Assembly (NCBI RefSeq): GCF_040518285.1
Contig: NZ_CP155449.1
Location: 2,232,001 to 2,296,000, forward strand
Length of the DNA: 64,000 bases
Direction: 5' to 3'
Origin: Knoellia sp. S7-12
GTDB taxonomy: Bacteria > Actinomycetota > Actinomycetes > Actinomycetales > Dermatophilaceae
Under the pieces are notes generated by a model. The model saw only the letters and a program-made list of their open reading frames with translations. It was not told the origin of the DNA and did no database searches. The translations under genes were made by a program, and so were the position numbers. Below are positions 43,387 through 52,874 of the stretch, one piece after another; position 1 is the stretch's first letter, and each line of letters starts with the position of its first letter.

Positions 43387-45378
43387 TCAGACCTGGGCGC
43401 GGGTCTCGATGGCGGTGAGGACCTCGGCGATCGCGTCCTCGATCGGCACACCGTTCTTCTGCGACCCGTCGCGGTAGCGGAACGACACCGCGTTGTTGCT
43501 GCGGTCGTCCTCTCCGGCGATGAGCGCGAACGGAACCTTGGCCTTGCTCGCGTTGCGGATCTTCTTGGGGAAGCGGTCGTCGCTGTCGTCGAGCTCGACC
43601 CGGATGCCCTTGGCCATCATCTGCTTTAGGACATCCCAGAGGTAGTCGTTGTATTCGTCCGCGACCGGGAGTCCCAACACCTGAACAGGGCTGAGCCACA
43701 CCGGGAACGCGCCGGCGTAGTGCTCCACGAGCACACCGATGAAGCGCTCGATCGAGCCGAACTTCGCCGAGTGGATCATCACCGGCTGCTGACGTGAGCC
43801 GTCGGCCGCTTGGTACTCGAGGGCGAAGCGGTCGGGCGAGGGCTGGTTGAAGTCGTACTGGATGGTGCTCATCTGCCAGGTGCGGCCGATCGCGTCACGG
43901 GCCTGGATCGAGACCTTGGGACCGTAGTAAGCCGCGCCGCCGGGGTCGGGGACGAGCTCGAGTCCGGTCTCGGAACAGACCTCCGACAGGACGCGGGTCG
44001 CCTCGGCCCAGTCCTCGTCGGATCCGATGAACTTCGCGCTCTTCTCGCCCTCGTCGTCACGGGTGGACAGCTCGAGATAGAAGTCGTCCAACCCGAAGTC
44101 ACGCAGCAGTCCAAGGACAAAGGCCAGCAGATGGCGGATCTCGTCCGGCGCCTGCTCCTTGGTCACGTAGGAGTGGCTGTCGTCCTGCGCAAACCCGCGG
44201 ACACGGGTCAGGCCGTGGATGACGCCGGACTTCTCGTGCCGATAGACGTGTCCGAACTCGAAGAGCCGCAACGGCAGCTCGCGGTAGGAGCGCTGCTTCG
44301 ATCGGTAGATGAGGTTGTGCATGGGGCAGTTCATCGCCTTGAGGCGGTAGTCCATGCCGTCCACGTCGAGCGCCTGGAACATGCCCTCGCCGTAGTAGGG
44401 CAGGTGCCCGGAGGTGTGGAACAGCCCTTCTTTGGCAATGTGCGGGGTCCCGACGTAGTCGAAACCCTCCTCGATGTGCCGACGGCGGACATAGTCCTCC
44501 ATCTCACGCTTGATCACCCCACCCTTGGGGTGGAAGACCGGCAGGCCGGAGCCGATCTCGTCGGGGAAGGAGTAGAGGTCGAGCTCACGACCCAGCTTGC
44601 GGTGGTCGCGCTTCTCGGCCTCGGCGAGACGGTCGAGATAGCCCTTCAACTCATCCTTGGTCGGCCACGCGGTGCCGTAGACGCGCTGGAGCTGCGGGTT
44701 CTTCTCGGACCCGCGCCAGTAGGCGGCGGCGCTGCGCATGACCTTGAAGGCGTTGCCGAGCACCTTGGTGGTGGGGACGTGCGGTCCGCGGCAGAGGTCG
44801 CCCCACGCCGTGGTGCCATCGCGGCGGACGTTGTCATAGATGGTGAGCTGAGCGCCGCCGACCTCTACGTCGGCGCCGTCGGCTGCGTCACTGGCGGCGC
44901 CGCCCTTGAGGCCGATGAGCTCGCACTTGTAGGGCTCGTCCTTGAGCTCCACGAGGGCGTCGTCGTCGCTGATCTCGCGGCGCACGAAGGTCTGGCCCTC
45001 GTTGACGATCTTCTGCATGGCCTTCTCGAGGGCCTTGAGATCGTCGGGCTGGAACGGCTCGGCCACGTCGAAGTCGTAGTAGAAACCGTCGCGCACGGGC
45101 GGGCCGATGCCAAGCTTGGCGTCGGGGTTGATCTGCTGCACGGCCTGAGCGAGAACGTGAGCAGCGCTGTGGCGCAACACATCAAGCCCATCCTGCTCCT
45201 GCGCCGTCACTGGCTCTACGGCGTCACCGTCGGCGAGGACATGGGCGAGGTCGCGCAACTCACCGTTGACTCGGGCCACCAGGACATCCCGCTGGCCGTC
45301 AAACAGCTCAGCCGCGGTCGTCTCCAGGTCCACCGATCGCTCGTCTCCGGCGACCTGAACGGTGATCTGCGATGACAC
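43387..45378 (-). CDS. thrS: Threonyl-tRNA synthetase
   Basis: A 663-residue class II synthetase. An N-terminal TGS domain is followed by the editing domain ([11 protein letters not shown] with zinc/editing His), then catalytic motif 2 in [20 protein letters not shown] and the zinc ligands in MNCPMHN, and a C-terminal anticodon-binding domain. Start is GTG at 45378 with GGAGAAG about 6 nt upstream. I looked for a T-box leader and saw none. It opens the thrS, (GNAT), HIT, pgsA, patA, pimA order. Confidence 0.97.
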   Translation of the reverse strand: MSSQITVQVAGDERSVDLETTAAELFDGQRDVLVARVNGELRDLAHVLADGDAVEPVTAQEQDGLDVLRHSAAHVLAQAVQQINPDAKLGIGPPVRDGFYYDFDVAEPFQPDDLKALEKAMQKIVNEGQTFVRREISDDDALVELKDEPYKCELIGLKGGAASDAADGADVEVGGAQLTIYDNVRRDGTTAWGDLCRGPHVPTTKVLGNAFKVMRSAAAYWRGSEKNPQLQRVYGTAWPTKDELKGYLDRLAEAEKRDHRKLGRELDLYSFPDEIGSGLPVFHPKGGVIKREMEDYVRRRHIEEGFDYVGTPHIAKEGLFHTSGHLPYYGEGMFQALDVDGMDYRLKAMNCPMHNLIYRSKQRSYRELPLRLFEFGHVYRHEKSGVIHGLTRVRGFAQDDSHSYVTKEQAPDEIRHLLAFVLGLLRDFGLDDFYLELSTRDDEGEKSAKFIGSDEDWAEATRVLSEVCSETGLELVPDPGGAAYYGPKVSIQARDAIGRTWQMSTIQYDFNQPSPDRFALEYQAADGSRQQPVMIHSAKFGSIERFIGVLVEHYAGAFPVWLSPVQVLGLPVADEYNDYLWDVLKQMMAKGIRVELDDSDDRFPKKIRNASKAKVPFALIAGEDDRSNNAVSFRYRDGSQKNGVPIEDAIAEVLTAIETRAQV

Positions 45379-45409
45379 AGCGGCTTCTCCTGAGGTGACC
45401 CAAAACGGG

Positions 45410-45445
45410 GGTATGCCGCGTGCGGACGTCCCGACGCGGCATACC
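45410..45445 (-). terminator. Intrinsic terminator with inverted GGTATGCCG pair
   Basis: Arms 45410-45421 (GGTATGCCGCGT) and 45434-45445 are perfect inverted copies with a 12-nt loop. Read on the minus strand the stem is followed by CCCGTTTT. It terminates the FUSC transporter gene just upstream of thrS. Confidence 0.82.
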
Positions 45446-45501
45446 GATGTTATCTGGCCGGTTCACGGCACCGCGCGCGCCTTTCGCGCGTCCGAGGCAG
45501 C

Positions 45502-46581
45502 TCAGTCGGTCGGCGGGATGACTGCGCCGCCCGCCCGAGTGCGCAGCTCGGCGACGAGCCGTTGGCAGTCGTGGAGCAGCGCTCCGTGGACGGGCCACGC
45601 GCGGGGGTCGTCCAGGGGCGTCTCGTGCAGCAGCGTCGTGAGCTCGTCGAGCTGGGCCACCGCACCATCGAGGCGTGACCCGACCGACTCGAGCGCGCCG
45701 TCGGCATCGACCCCGAAGTCGTCGAAAGCGGTCGACACCTCGCGAAGGACCGAGGCGATCCCGGCGAGGAAGTTCTGGCTCGGGCTGGCGCGGTCCGGGT
45801 CATCCAGGTTGTCGCGCAGCGTTCGGACCAGACCACTCACGTGCCATGTGGCTCGGCGGAGTCCTTCAACCGTCTCGCCATAGCCGTCCCACGCAGGCGC
45901 GAGCTTGTGGATCTGGTCGCGGGGGTTGAGCTTCTGGCTCTCGCGGCCCAGCTCGATGAGGTCGACGACCTCCTCGGCTTCGACATGAAGCCTGTCAGCG
46001 GTGTCACGCCATCCGTCGAGGGCGTCCTTCCCCCAGTCACCGGTCAGTCCTTCGGCGACCTCGTCGAGCAGCCCGCGCACCCGCCGCGTGTAGTCGAGCA
46101 CCCGCTGACGAGGACCTTCCACGTGGAGCGGGGCGAGAACCACGATGTTGACGACGACGCCGATGACGCCCCCGACGAGGGTTTCGAGCATCGTCAGGGC
46201 GGTGAAGTCCTCGCTCGTCCCGCCCGCGGTGAGGAGCGAGAGCAACGCCATCGACGGCACCTGGATCCCGTGGTCCCCGAGCCGTCGCCAGCGGCCGATC
46301 ACGAGGGCACCGAGGATGACAATGCCCATGCTCCACCACGTCAGTCCCAGCGTCGTGCCGACCAGCCAGGCAAGGCCCATGCCCAGTCCCACGGCAAAGA
46401 TGCGTCGAACGCTCGCGCCGAGTGATCGCACGATGGTCTTGTCGACGACGAGGAGGGCGGCCAGCGGCGCGTAATAGGGAGTGGCGCTGCCCATGACCCG
46501 GTCCGCGACGACCCACGCGATGACCGTGGCCATGGTGGCCTTGATGATCATGAGGGTGTCGTCGCGCGAGAGCCAGGGCAT
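45502..46581 (-). CDS. FUSC/ArAE-type aromatic acid exporter-like protein
   Basis: A 359-residue protein with about six N-terminal membrane helices (for example ATVIAWVVADRVMG, and MGIVILGALVIGRW) and a long cytoplasmic helical domain (about residues 170-359). This layout fits half of an FUSC-type exporter such as the AaeB family. I chose the ATG at 46581 (MPWLSRDD) because TAGGGT lies exactly 7 nt upstream; the longer frame adds 34 unlike residues. It is divergent from a GNAT-like gene and ends at a terminator before thrS. Confidence 0.85.
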   Translation of the reverse strand: MPWLSRDDTLMIIKATMATVIAWVVADRVMGSATPYYAPLAALLVVDKTIVRSLGASVRRIFAVGLGMGLAWLVGTTLGLTWWSMGIVILGALVIGRWRRLGDHGIQVPSMALLSLLTAGGTSEDFTALTMLETLVGGVIGVVVNIVVLAPLHVEGPRQRVLDYTRRVRGLLDEVAEGLTGDWGKDALDGWRDTADRLHVEAEEVVDLIELGRESQKLNPRDQIHKLAPAWDGYGETVEGLRRATWHVSGLVRTLRDNLDDPDRASPSQNFLAGIASVLREVSTAFDDFGVDADGALESVGSRLDGAVAQLDELTTLLHETPLDDPRAWPVHGALLHDCQRLVAELRTRAGGAVIPPTD

Positions 46582-46588
46582 GCTGGCG

Positions 46589-46594
46589 ACCCTA
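46589..46594 (-). promoter_or_regulatory. -10 hexamer of a leaderless promoter for the FUSC gene
   Basis: TAGGGT on the minus strand, exactly 7 nt before the ATG at 46581; 64 nt from the divergent GNAT promoter. Confidence 0.6.
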
Positions 46595-46657
46595 GGCTCG
46601 CCACGGCACACGGAGCAATCCTCAGCAAACTCGCAGCCGCGACACCCTCGCCGCCCA

Positions 46658-46663
46658 TACGGT
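46658..46663 (+). promoter_or_regulatory. -10 hexamer for the GNAT-like gene
   Basis: TACGGT, 6 nt before the ATG at 46670; no ribosome binding site, so probably leaderless. Confidence 0.5.
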
Positions 46664-46669
46664 CTGATC

Positions 46670-47422
46670 ATGGACCTCGTCATTGCCAGCCTGGCCGAGC
46701 GGCCGGATCTCGCCCACCTCCTTCAGGAGTTCGACGACCCGTGGCCGGAGTTCATGAAGTACGACGCGATCGCTGACCTGTACTACCCGCGAGCGTCGAC
46801 GACCTTTGCTGCCTGGACCCTCCTCGCGTGGGACGAGGCCGAACCGGGCCGCCTCGCGGCGAAGTCCCACTCGATCCCCTTCGCGATGGGCGCGGACATC
46901 GGGCGCCCGACCCTGCCGGACGACGGGTGGGACGGAGTGATCGTGTGGGCCTGGCTGGATGAGCTCGCTGGTCGCGAACCCACTCACGTGTCCGCTCTCG
47001 AGGTCGCGATCCGACCCGACATGCAGGGCAGCGGCCTTGCCTCGGTGATGTTGGAAGCCAAGCGGCGCAACGCTGCTCGTCACGGCTTCCACGACCTCGT
47101 CGCCCCCGTGCGACCGAGCCGCAAGCACCTCCAACCCCACGTCCCCATGACCGACTACGTGTCCCGGCTGCGGGACGACGGGCTGCCCGAAGATCCGTGG
47201 CTGCGTCTTCACGCCAGGGTCGGCGGGACGATCGAAGGTGTGTGCCCGCGGGCCATGACGATCTCGGGGACCCTCGCCGAGTGGCGATCACGGACAGGGT
47301 TGCCCTTTGACGCCACGGGCGACGTCGAAGTCCCGTTCGCGCTCAACCCGGTCCACGTGAGCGTCGAGCACGACCACGCGGTCTACGTCGAACCGGGTGT
47401 CTGGGTCCACCACCGCCTCTGA
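46670..47422 (+). CDS. GNAT-like acetyltransferase, long form
   Basis: A 250-residue protein. The acetyl-CoA loop reads VAIRPDMQGSGLASVMLEA, near residues 115-133, and the C-terminal 90 residues form a beta-rich extension with EVPFALNPVHVSVEHDHAVYV split over strands; such longer GNATs occur in Actinobacteria. I chose the ATG at 46670 (MDLVIASL) rather than the upstream frame, which would read through the FUSC gene. It is divergent from that gene. Substrate unknown. Confidence 0.83.
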   Translation: MDLVIASLAERPDLAHLLQEFDDPWPEFMKYDAIADLYYPRASTTFAAWTLLAWDEAEPGRLAAKSHSIPFAMGADIGRPTLPDDGWDGVIVWAWLDELAGREPTHVSALEVAIRPDMQGSGLASVMLEAKRRNAARHGFHDLVAPVRPSRKHLQPHVPMTDYVSRLRDDGLPEDPWLRLHARVGGTIEGVCPRAMTISGTLAEWRSRTGLPFDATGDVEVPFALNPVHVSVEHDHAVYVEPGVWVHHRL

Positions 47423-47492
47423 TGGCGTGGTCCCGACCACGACGTTCACCAGTGGGCTGACACCGTCGCGAGGCGCGAGGATCATTCGGGAC

Positions 47493-49703
47493 ATGGCACC
47501 TGGAGACGTCCGCGCGTTGCCGCTGCACGTCGTCGCCGCCGTCGTCCTCCTCCTGGGTGCCATCTTCGGTCTCTGGCGCCTGTCCTACCCCACCGAGTGT
47601 GCCTGGGTCACACCCTCATCCTCGGCCTGGACAGACGCCGGTGTCCGACCGGACGTCCCACGTGGCTGTCTGCTGACCGCAGGTCAGACCGTCACCGCGG
47701 CCAGCGTCCAAGCGGATGCTGTGACGCTCACCCTCGAGGACGACTCGCGGGTCACACTCCCCCGGAACGCACCGGGAACGGTTGTCGCACAGCGGATCGG
47801 AGACTCCTGGTCGTCGTTCGCCTACGTCGTCGCGCTCTTTGCCCTTGCCGGGTATGCCGTCCGCCGCCGTCCCCGGGCCACCGCACCGGCCGCGTTGGCC
47901 GTCTTCGCCGGCGGCCTGCTGGGCAGCACCTTTGCCACGATGACCGGCCTGCCCCCTTCTGCCGCGTTCGGGGGCGCGGCCCGGTGGCTGTGGTTCGCCA
48001 ACGTCCAGGCTGCGTTCCTCCTGTGTTGGGGAGGCATGATCGCGTCACTGCTGCATTTCCCAACCCCGGTGACACGCCCCCGCGCGCGGTTGACGTGGCT
48101 GGCGCTCGTCGGCCCCACTGCCCTGTGGCTCGTCGTGATTCTCGCTGCCGCCCTGCGCGGACCCAGTTTCAGCGGCTGGGTCCGGACCTCCATCGTCGTC
48201 CAGTCCTCACTCACGGTTCTCGTCATCGCCGCATCGCTGGTCCACCTCGGCGCGAAAGTCCGACGAGTCGTGCGCTCCGACCCTGCCAACGTGGCCCGGC
48301 AGCAGGTGTTGTGGGTGTCCGGTTCGGCACTCGTGTCGGCCAGCCTCACGCTCGGGATCTGGATGCTGCCCGAACTCTTCACTGGTGAGTCCCTTCTCCC
48401 GAACGAGTTCATCGGCGCACCAGGGCTGGTCACGGTGGCCGGCCTGACCCTCACGATGCTCCGCTACCGGCTCTTCGACCTCGACGTGGTCCTGACCCGG
48501 ACGATCGTCTACTCACTGCTGCTGCTCGCCGCGGTGTCCACCTATCTCGTGGTCACGGCGGCGCTCGTGACCGTTTTCGGCGCGGTCGCCGACGGGCCGA
48601 TTGCGGTCGTGGGAGCGGTCGTGGTGGCCCTCGCCACCAACCCGGTTCGCGTCCGTCTCGAGCGCCTCGTGAACCGCGCCTTCTACGGTGACCGCCATGA
48701 GCCCTACGTGGCCCTGAGCCGTATCGCCGAGCATGCCGCGGACCGGCACCAGTCGCTGGAGTCGGTCGCCGAGGACATCCGCCACTCCCTCCGTGTTCCC
48801 TTCCTCGCGATCGAACCCGAGGGCGCCCCGGCCGCCAGTTCGGGCAGGCCGTCGTCACGGGCCAACGGCGTCGTCGAGCTCCCAACCGCCTGGTCCGGTG
48901 ACGTCGTGGGCCGCATCGTCCTGGCCCGTCGCGGCCGGGGCGAACGGTTCTCCCGCACAGAACGCCGGCTGCTCGACGACATCGCACGCGAGCTCGGGAG
49001 CCGGCTCCGGGCCGACCGGATGGCTCTGGACCTCCAGGCGTCACGTGAGCGCATCGTGACCGCGCGCGAGGAGGAGCGACGAGCCCTGCGCCGGACGATC
49101 CACGACGACATCGGCCCGACGATGGCCGCCATGGCCCTGAAGGCCGAGACCGCGCGCCGCACGTTGTCCGACCCAGCGACGATGCAGGACACTCACGGCC
49201 TCCTGGGCGACATCGGGCGGACCGCAGCCCGGATGGCCGAGTCCCTGCGTTCCCTCGCCTACGACCTGCGGCCTCCGGCCCTCGACGAGCTCGGCCTGGT
49301 CGCTGCCGTCCGCCTCATGGCCGACACGGCGCCCGGCCTCGTGGTCGAGGTCATCGGTGACGAACTCGATGGCCCCGCGCAGGTGCCGCTGGGGGCGGCA
49401 CCCGAGGCCGCGGCATACCGGATCATCCGGAGCGCCATCGACAACACGGTGCGGCACGCGGAGGCGACGACGTGCATCGTGCGTCTCGCGCGCGAACCGG
49501 ACCGTCTCGTCGTGGTCGTCGAGGACGACGGAGTGGGTATGCCGTCCGACCACCCTCGCGGGGTCGGCCTCACGTCCATGGCCGAACGGGCCGCAGAACT
49601 CGGGGGCTCCTGCACCACCGGCGCGCGACCCGACGGCGGGACGATCGTGCGCGCCGAGCTCCCGACCCCGGCACCGTCCGACCGGAAGCAGCCGAGCCCA
49701 TGA
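47493..49703 (+). CDS. Two-component sensor histidine kinase, HisKA_3 type
   Basis: A 736-residue kinase. About eight or nine membrane helices span residues 10-380 (VVAAVVLLLGAIFGLW, then SLLLLAAVSTYLVVTAAL), followed by a linker domain of GAF-like size and the DHp domain with RRTIHDDIGPTMAAM, the phosphorylated His, and a HATPase domain with IRSAIDNTVRHAEA, EDDGVGMP and GVGLTSMAERAAELGG. This arrangement is the NarL-type (LuxR-partnered) branch. Its stop overlaps the response regulator start (ATGA), so both are made together. The signal is unknown; the membrane domain suggests an envelope or lipid-phase cue. No clear ribosome binding site precedes the ATG. Confidence 0.92.
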   Translation: MAPGDVRALPLHVVAAVVLLLGAIFGLWRLSYPTECAWVTPSSSAWTDAGVRPDVPRGCLLTAGQTVTAASVQADAVTLTLEDDSRVTLPRNAPGTVVAQRIGDSWSSFAYVVALFALAGYAVRRRPRATAPAALAVFAGGLLGSTFATMTGLPPSAAFGGAARWLWFANVQAAFLLCWGGMIASLLHFPTPVTRPRARLTWLALVGPTALWLVVILAAALRGPSFSGWVRTSIVVQSSLTVLVIAASLVHLGAKVRRVVRSDPANVARQQVLWVSGSALVSASLTLGIWMLPELFTGESLLPNEFIGAPGLVTVAGLTLTMLRYRLFDLDVVLTRTIVYSLLLLAAVSTYLVVTAALVTVFGAVADGPIAVVGAVVVALATNPVRVRLERLVNRAFYGDRHEPYVALSRIAEHAADRHQSLESVAEDIRHSLRVPFLAIEPEGAPAASSGRPSSRANGVVELPTAWSGDVVGRIVLARRGRGERFSRTERRLLDDIARELGSRLRADRMALDLQASRERIVTAREEERRALRRTIHDDIGPTMAAMALKAETARRTLSDPATMQDTHGLLGDIGRTAARMAESLRSLAYDLRPPALDELGLVAAVRLMADTAPGLVVEVIGDELDGPAQVPLGAAPEAAAYRIIRSAIDNTVRHAEATTCIVRLAREPDRLVVVVEDDGVGMPSDHPRGVGLTSMAERAAELGGSCTTGARPDGGTIVRAELPTPAPSDRKQPSP

Positions 49704-50353
49704 CCGAGAAGCTGGCCGACGCCACAACCGTCATCCTCGTGGACGACCACCCGCTCTACCGCGAGGGTCTGGCGGGGCTCCTCAGGACGACGCCGGACCT
49801 CACGGTCGTGGGCGAAGGCGGGACGGGGCGTGAGGGTGTCGACCTCGCCGGGCGTCTCCACCCGGACGTCGTCGTCCTCGACCTCACGATGCCCGACCTC
49901 GACGGGGTCGCGGCCTGCCGGGAGATCGTGGCGGCGGCACCAGGGACTGCTGTCCTCATGCTCACGATGTATGACGACGACGACCTCGTGTTCCAGGCCA
50001 TGCAGGCGGGTGCCCGGGGCTACCTCGTCAAGACGGCCGAGCCGACCTCGGTCATCGCCGCGATCCGCACGGTCGCCGAGGGCGGCGCGGTCCTCTCCCC
50101 CGCCCTGGCGACCCGGCTTGCCTCGTGGTTCTCGACCCTCCAGCGCGAGCACGGCCCGTTCGCCCACCTGACCGCGCGCGAAAAGGACGTGCTCCGGCTG
50201 ATGGTGAAGGGGCGCGACAACGCCGGCACCGCGGCATACCTCGGGGTGAGTCCGAAGACGGTCCGCAACGTCGTGTCCTCAATATTTGCGAAGCTGGGCG
50301 TCGCTGACCGGTCGGCCGCCGTCGCGAAGGCGCGCGAGGCCGGCCTCACCTGA
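49700..50353 (+). CDS. LuxR/NarL-family response regulator
   Basis: A 217-residue regulator. The receiver domain has the acidic pair in VILVDDHPLYREG, the phosphorylation Asp in VVVLDLTMPDLDG, and the Lys in GYLVKTAE; the C-terminal LuxR helix-turn-helix reads TAREKDVLRLMVKGRDN and SPKTVRNVVSSIFAKLGV. It is coupled to its kinase by ATGA. The ABC exporter genes lie convergently after 21 nt and may be a target, but this is positional inference only. Confidence 0.94.
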   Translation: MTEKLADATTVILVDDHPLYREGLAGLLRTTPDLTVVGEGGTGREGVDLAGRLHPDVVVLDLTMPDLDGVAACREIVAAAPGTAVLMLTMYDDDDLVFQAMQAGARGYLVKTAEPTSVIAAIRTVAEGGAVLSPALATRLASWFSTLQREHGPFAHLTAREKDVLRLMVKGRDNAGTAAYLGVSPKTVRNVVSSIFAKLGVADRSAAVAKAREAGLT

Positions 50354-50374
50354 GGCGCCGGTCGAGTGCCGCAC

Positions 50375-51136
50375 TCACAGGACGTCCCTGCGTGGACTGA
50401 TGCGCATCGCGAGGACGGCGAACGAGGCTGTGTAGCCGAGCAGGACGAGCCCACCCATGGGGACAGACAGCAACTGGTCGTCGAAGCCGTACGACGGACC
50501 GAGCTGCATCAGCGAACCGGCGGCAGCAAAGGGCAGCCAGCGTCCCACCTCCGGGAATAGGGGGATGACCATCTGCTCGACGGCGAGCATCCAGATCAGC
50601 ACGCCGACGACGGCGGCGATCTGGTTGGGGATCAGGGCGCCGATCGAGACGCCGACGACGCCGTACGCCGCCATCACGACGAACCCGGCCGCGACCGTCT
50701 CCCAGAACTGTTCCGCCACAGTCACGTCGCCATCCTGGGAGCGGATCAGCGCGATGCTGAGCGTCATGGTCACCGCGAGCGTCAGGGTGGTGATGACGAC
50801 GCTGGCGAGCGCCAGCGACAGCCCCTTGGCAACGAGGACTCGCATGCGGCGCGGCTCGCCCAAATACGTCGACGTGATCGTCCCGTAGCGGAACTCCTGG
50901 GTGAAGGCGAGCACGCCGAGCAGCGTCATCAACACCTGGGGAGCGCCGAATCCCGTGCCCACCACAAGGGCCAGGAGGCCAGGGTCATCGAGGGAGATCG
51001 GAGAATTCTCTTCAATGACCCCCGGCACCATCGTCGCGACAGTGAGCACCGCGAGCAGGAGCGTCGCAAGCGCCAACAGCGCCGTCGCTCGCGTGCTGCG
51101 CAGCTTGAGCACCTCCGCGGCCAGCAACGCCTTCAC
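50375..51136 (-). CDS. ABC-2-type transporter permease
   Basis: A 253-residue permease with about six helices and the N-terminal pattern MKALLAAEVLKLRSTRAT, typical of two-gene ABC-2 exporters in Actinobacteria. The start is a GTG overlapping the ATPase stop (GTGA). It pairs with the ATPase gene just upstream; the export substrate (peptide, lipid or drug) cannot be inferred. It is convergent with the two-component operon. Confidence 0.88.
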   Translation of the reverse strand: MKALLAAEVLKLRSTRATALLALATLLLAVLTVATMVPGVIEENSPISLDDPGLLALVVGTGFGAPQVLMTLLGVLAFTQEFRYGTITSTYLGEPRRMRVLVAKGLSLALASVVITTLTLAVTMTLSIALIRSQDGDVTVAEQFWETVAAGFVVMAAYGVVGVSIGALIPNQIAAVVGVLIWMLAVEQMVIPLFPEVGRWLPFAAAGSLMQLGPSYGFDDQLLSVPMGGLVLLGYTASFAVLAMRISPRRDVL

Positions 51137-52059
51137 GAGAGCACCCCCTCGGCCGACATCGGACGCTCCACTGGGGGGTGAGGCTCCTGGGTGAGTCGAA
51201 AGAAGGCCTTCTCGAGATCCGCCGTCCCTTCCAGGCTGTGCAGGACGATCCGATGCAGTGCCGCGAGCTCCCCGACCTCCTCAGGTGTCGCGTCGACGGC
51301 GAGTCCATCGTCCGTACGGCGGTGGATGTGGCCGACCGCGTCGAGGGCGGCGCCGAGCCGGTCCGGGTCCGGCGTCCGCACCCGCGAGCCGACCCCTGCC
51401 TCGGCGCGAAGGGCGGCAAGGCTGGAAGACCTGAGCATCCGGCCGTGAGCCATGACGAGCACGTGGTCGGCGATCAGCTCGACCTCACTCAGGGCATGGC
51501 TGGACAGGAGCACCGTGCGACCCTCGTCCGCGAGCCCGCGGAGGTAGCCACGGAGCCACCTCACGCCGGGTGGGTCGAGGCCGTTCGTCGGCTCATCCAT
51601 GACGAGCACTCCCGGGGCTCCGAGCATCGCGGCAGCAATCCCCAGCCGCTGGCGCATCCCGAGGGAAAACGCGCCGACCCGCCGACGGGCGTCCGCGGAC
51701 AGCCCGGTCTCGGCCAGGACGCGCTCGGGCGCGTCGTGGGCCAGACTGGATGCGATCGTCAGGATGCGGAGGTGGTCGAGCGCGGTACGCCCCGGGTGGT
51801 AGCCCGAGGCCTCGAGGACCGCCCCGACCTGCTGGATGGGGTCCGGCAGTTGGTCATACCGTCGGCCACCGACCGTCGCTGTCCCCTTGTCCGGCTCCAC
51901 GAGTCCGAGCAGCATCCTCAGCGTGGTGGTCTTCCCGGCCCCATTGGGTCCGAGCAGAGCAGTCACCTCGCCCGGTCGCGCCACGGCGCTGAGATCGTGG
52001 ACGGCGGACACGTCCCCAAAGGACTTGGCGAGACCGTTGAACTCGATGGCGCCGGTCAT
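51133..52059 (-). CDS. ABC transporter ATP-binding protein
   Basis: A 308-residue ABC ATPase with Walker A GPNGAGKTTTL, the signature FSLGMRQRLGI, Walker B VLVMDEPTNGLDP and the H-loop SSHALSEVE, followed by a C-terminal accessory domain of about 90 residues. I chose the ATG at 52059 (MTGAIEFNG); no clear Shine-Dalgarno. It forms an exporter with the permease gene to which it is coupled (GTGA). Confidence 0.93.
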   Translation of the reverse strand: MTGAIEFNGLAKSFGDVSAVHDLSAVARPGEVTALLGPNGAGKTTTLRMLLGLVEPDKGTATVGGRRYDQLPDPIQQVGAVLEASGYHPGRTALDHLRILTIASSLAHDAPERVLAETGLSADARRRVGAFSLGMRQRLGIAAAMLGAPGVLVMDEPTNGLDPPGVRWLRGYLRGLADEGRTVLLSSHALSEVELIADHVLVMAHGRMLRSSSLAALRAEAGVGSRVRTPDPDRLGAALDAVGHIHRRTDDGLAVDATPEEVGELAALHRIVLHSLEGTADLEKAFFRLTQEPHPPVERPMSAEGVLS

Positions 52060-52387
52060 GGCAGGGCACCAGCGAGGGACGGCCTCGCGATGGACTGAGC
52101 CGAGATGATGAGTTCCATGCCCTGATGGTTGGTTCGTGCCGTCCCGGGCCGCATGGGCTGCGTCCCGGGTCGGCCCGGGAGAAATCAGACCGGGGTGAGT
52201 CACCGGGGTGAGCCACGGCATACCGGCATGCCAACCCGCCACGAGCGGCTGTGGGGGGTGAAGGTTCCCGGGTGGAGCCGGGACCGCGCCCATGACGGCC
52301 GGGACGCCGAGCCCGCACTGTGTCCCCAAGTCGGTCCACGTCCGGACGCGAGGGTGCCGGGCCCGACAACAGTTACGGAGGCGCGAC
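52060..52387. other. 328-nt gap upstream of the ABC exporter and a membrane protein gene
   Basis: No convincing gene. It holds one GTATGCCG element (52216-52223, minus orientation) and a 13-nt direct repeat with ACCGGGGTGAG at 52189-52199 and 52202-52212. GGAGG before the ATG at 52388 serves the next gene. The divergent promoters must lie here, but I could not place them with confidence. Confidence 0.6.
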
Positions 52388-52873
52388 ATGCGCAAGACCT
52401 ACAACGTCCTCGGGTGGGTCATCGCGGGGTTCGTCATGCTGCAGGCCGCATTGATTGCCTGGGGCGTCGGCGGCGAAAACCGGTTCATCGAGAACGGCGG
52501 AGTCATGGACAAGGCCCTCGCCGAAGCAGCAGAGGGCGGGGGCGAGCCACCGTTCCCCGAGGCGATCGCCTTCCAGATCCACTCCCTCAACGGGATTCTG
52601 ATGCCGGTCCTGGCACTCATGCTCGTCGGGATCTCGTTCGGCGCCAGGCTGCCCAAAGCCCGGCGCAACGCCGGCATCCTCTTTGGGCTCATCTTCGTCC
52701 AGCACGGGCTCGGGATGGCCATCGTCGACAGCCCGCTGTTCGGGTTGGCGCATGGCCTGAATGCCCTGTTGGTGTTCATGGCGGCCTTGATGGTCGCTCG
52801 GCACAAGCCCGCCTCTGGTGTCGGCGGGAACGGCGAAGCCGCTGACGTGGAACTGACTTCGGCCGGTCTCTGA
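52388..52873 (+). CDS. Four-helix membrane protein, unknown
   Basis: A 161-residue protein with about four hydrophobic helices (VLGWVIAGFVMLQAALIAWG, then MPVLALMLVGISFGA, ILFGLIFVQHGLGMAI, ALLVFMAALMVAR). I do not recognise a family. GGAGG lies 7 nt before the ATG. It sits 1 nt before the multicopper oxidase gene, so the two are co-transcribed, and it may serve in the assembly or membrane anchoring of a copper enzyme; that is inference. Confidence 0.8.
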   Translation: MRKTYNVLGWVIAGFVMLQAALIAWGVGGENRFIENGGVMDKALAEAAEGGGEPPFPEAIAFQIHSLNGILMPVLALMLVGISFGARLPKARRNAGILFGLIFVQHGLGMAIVDSPLFGLAHGLNALLVFMAALMVARHKPASGVGGNGEAADVELTSAGL

Positions 52874-52874
52874 C

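Noticed and set aside
43810..45375. 521-residue open frame antisense to thrS
   Set aside because: Shadow of thrS; composition of a complementary strand.
45379..45501. Possible T-box or attenuator ahead of thrS
   Set aside because: The only structure is the octamer hairpin, whose T-run is on the FUSC side; no specifier loop or T-box consensus.
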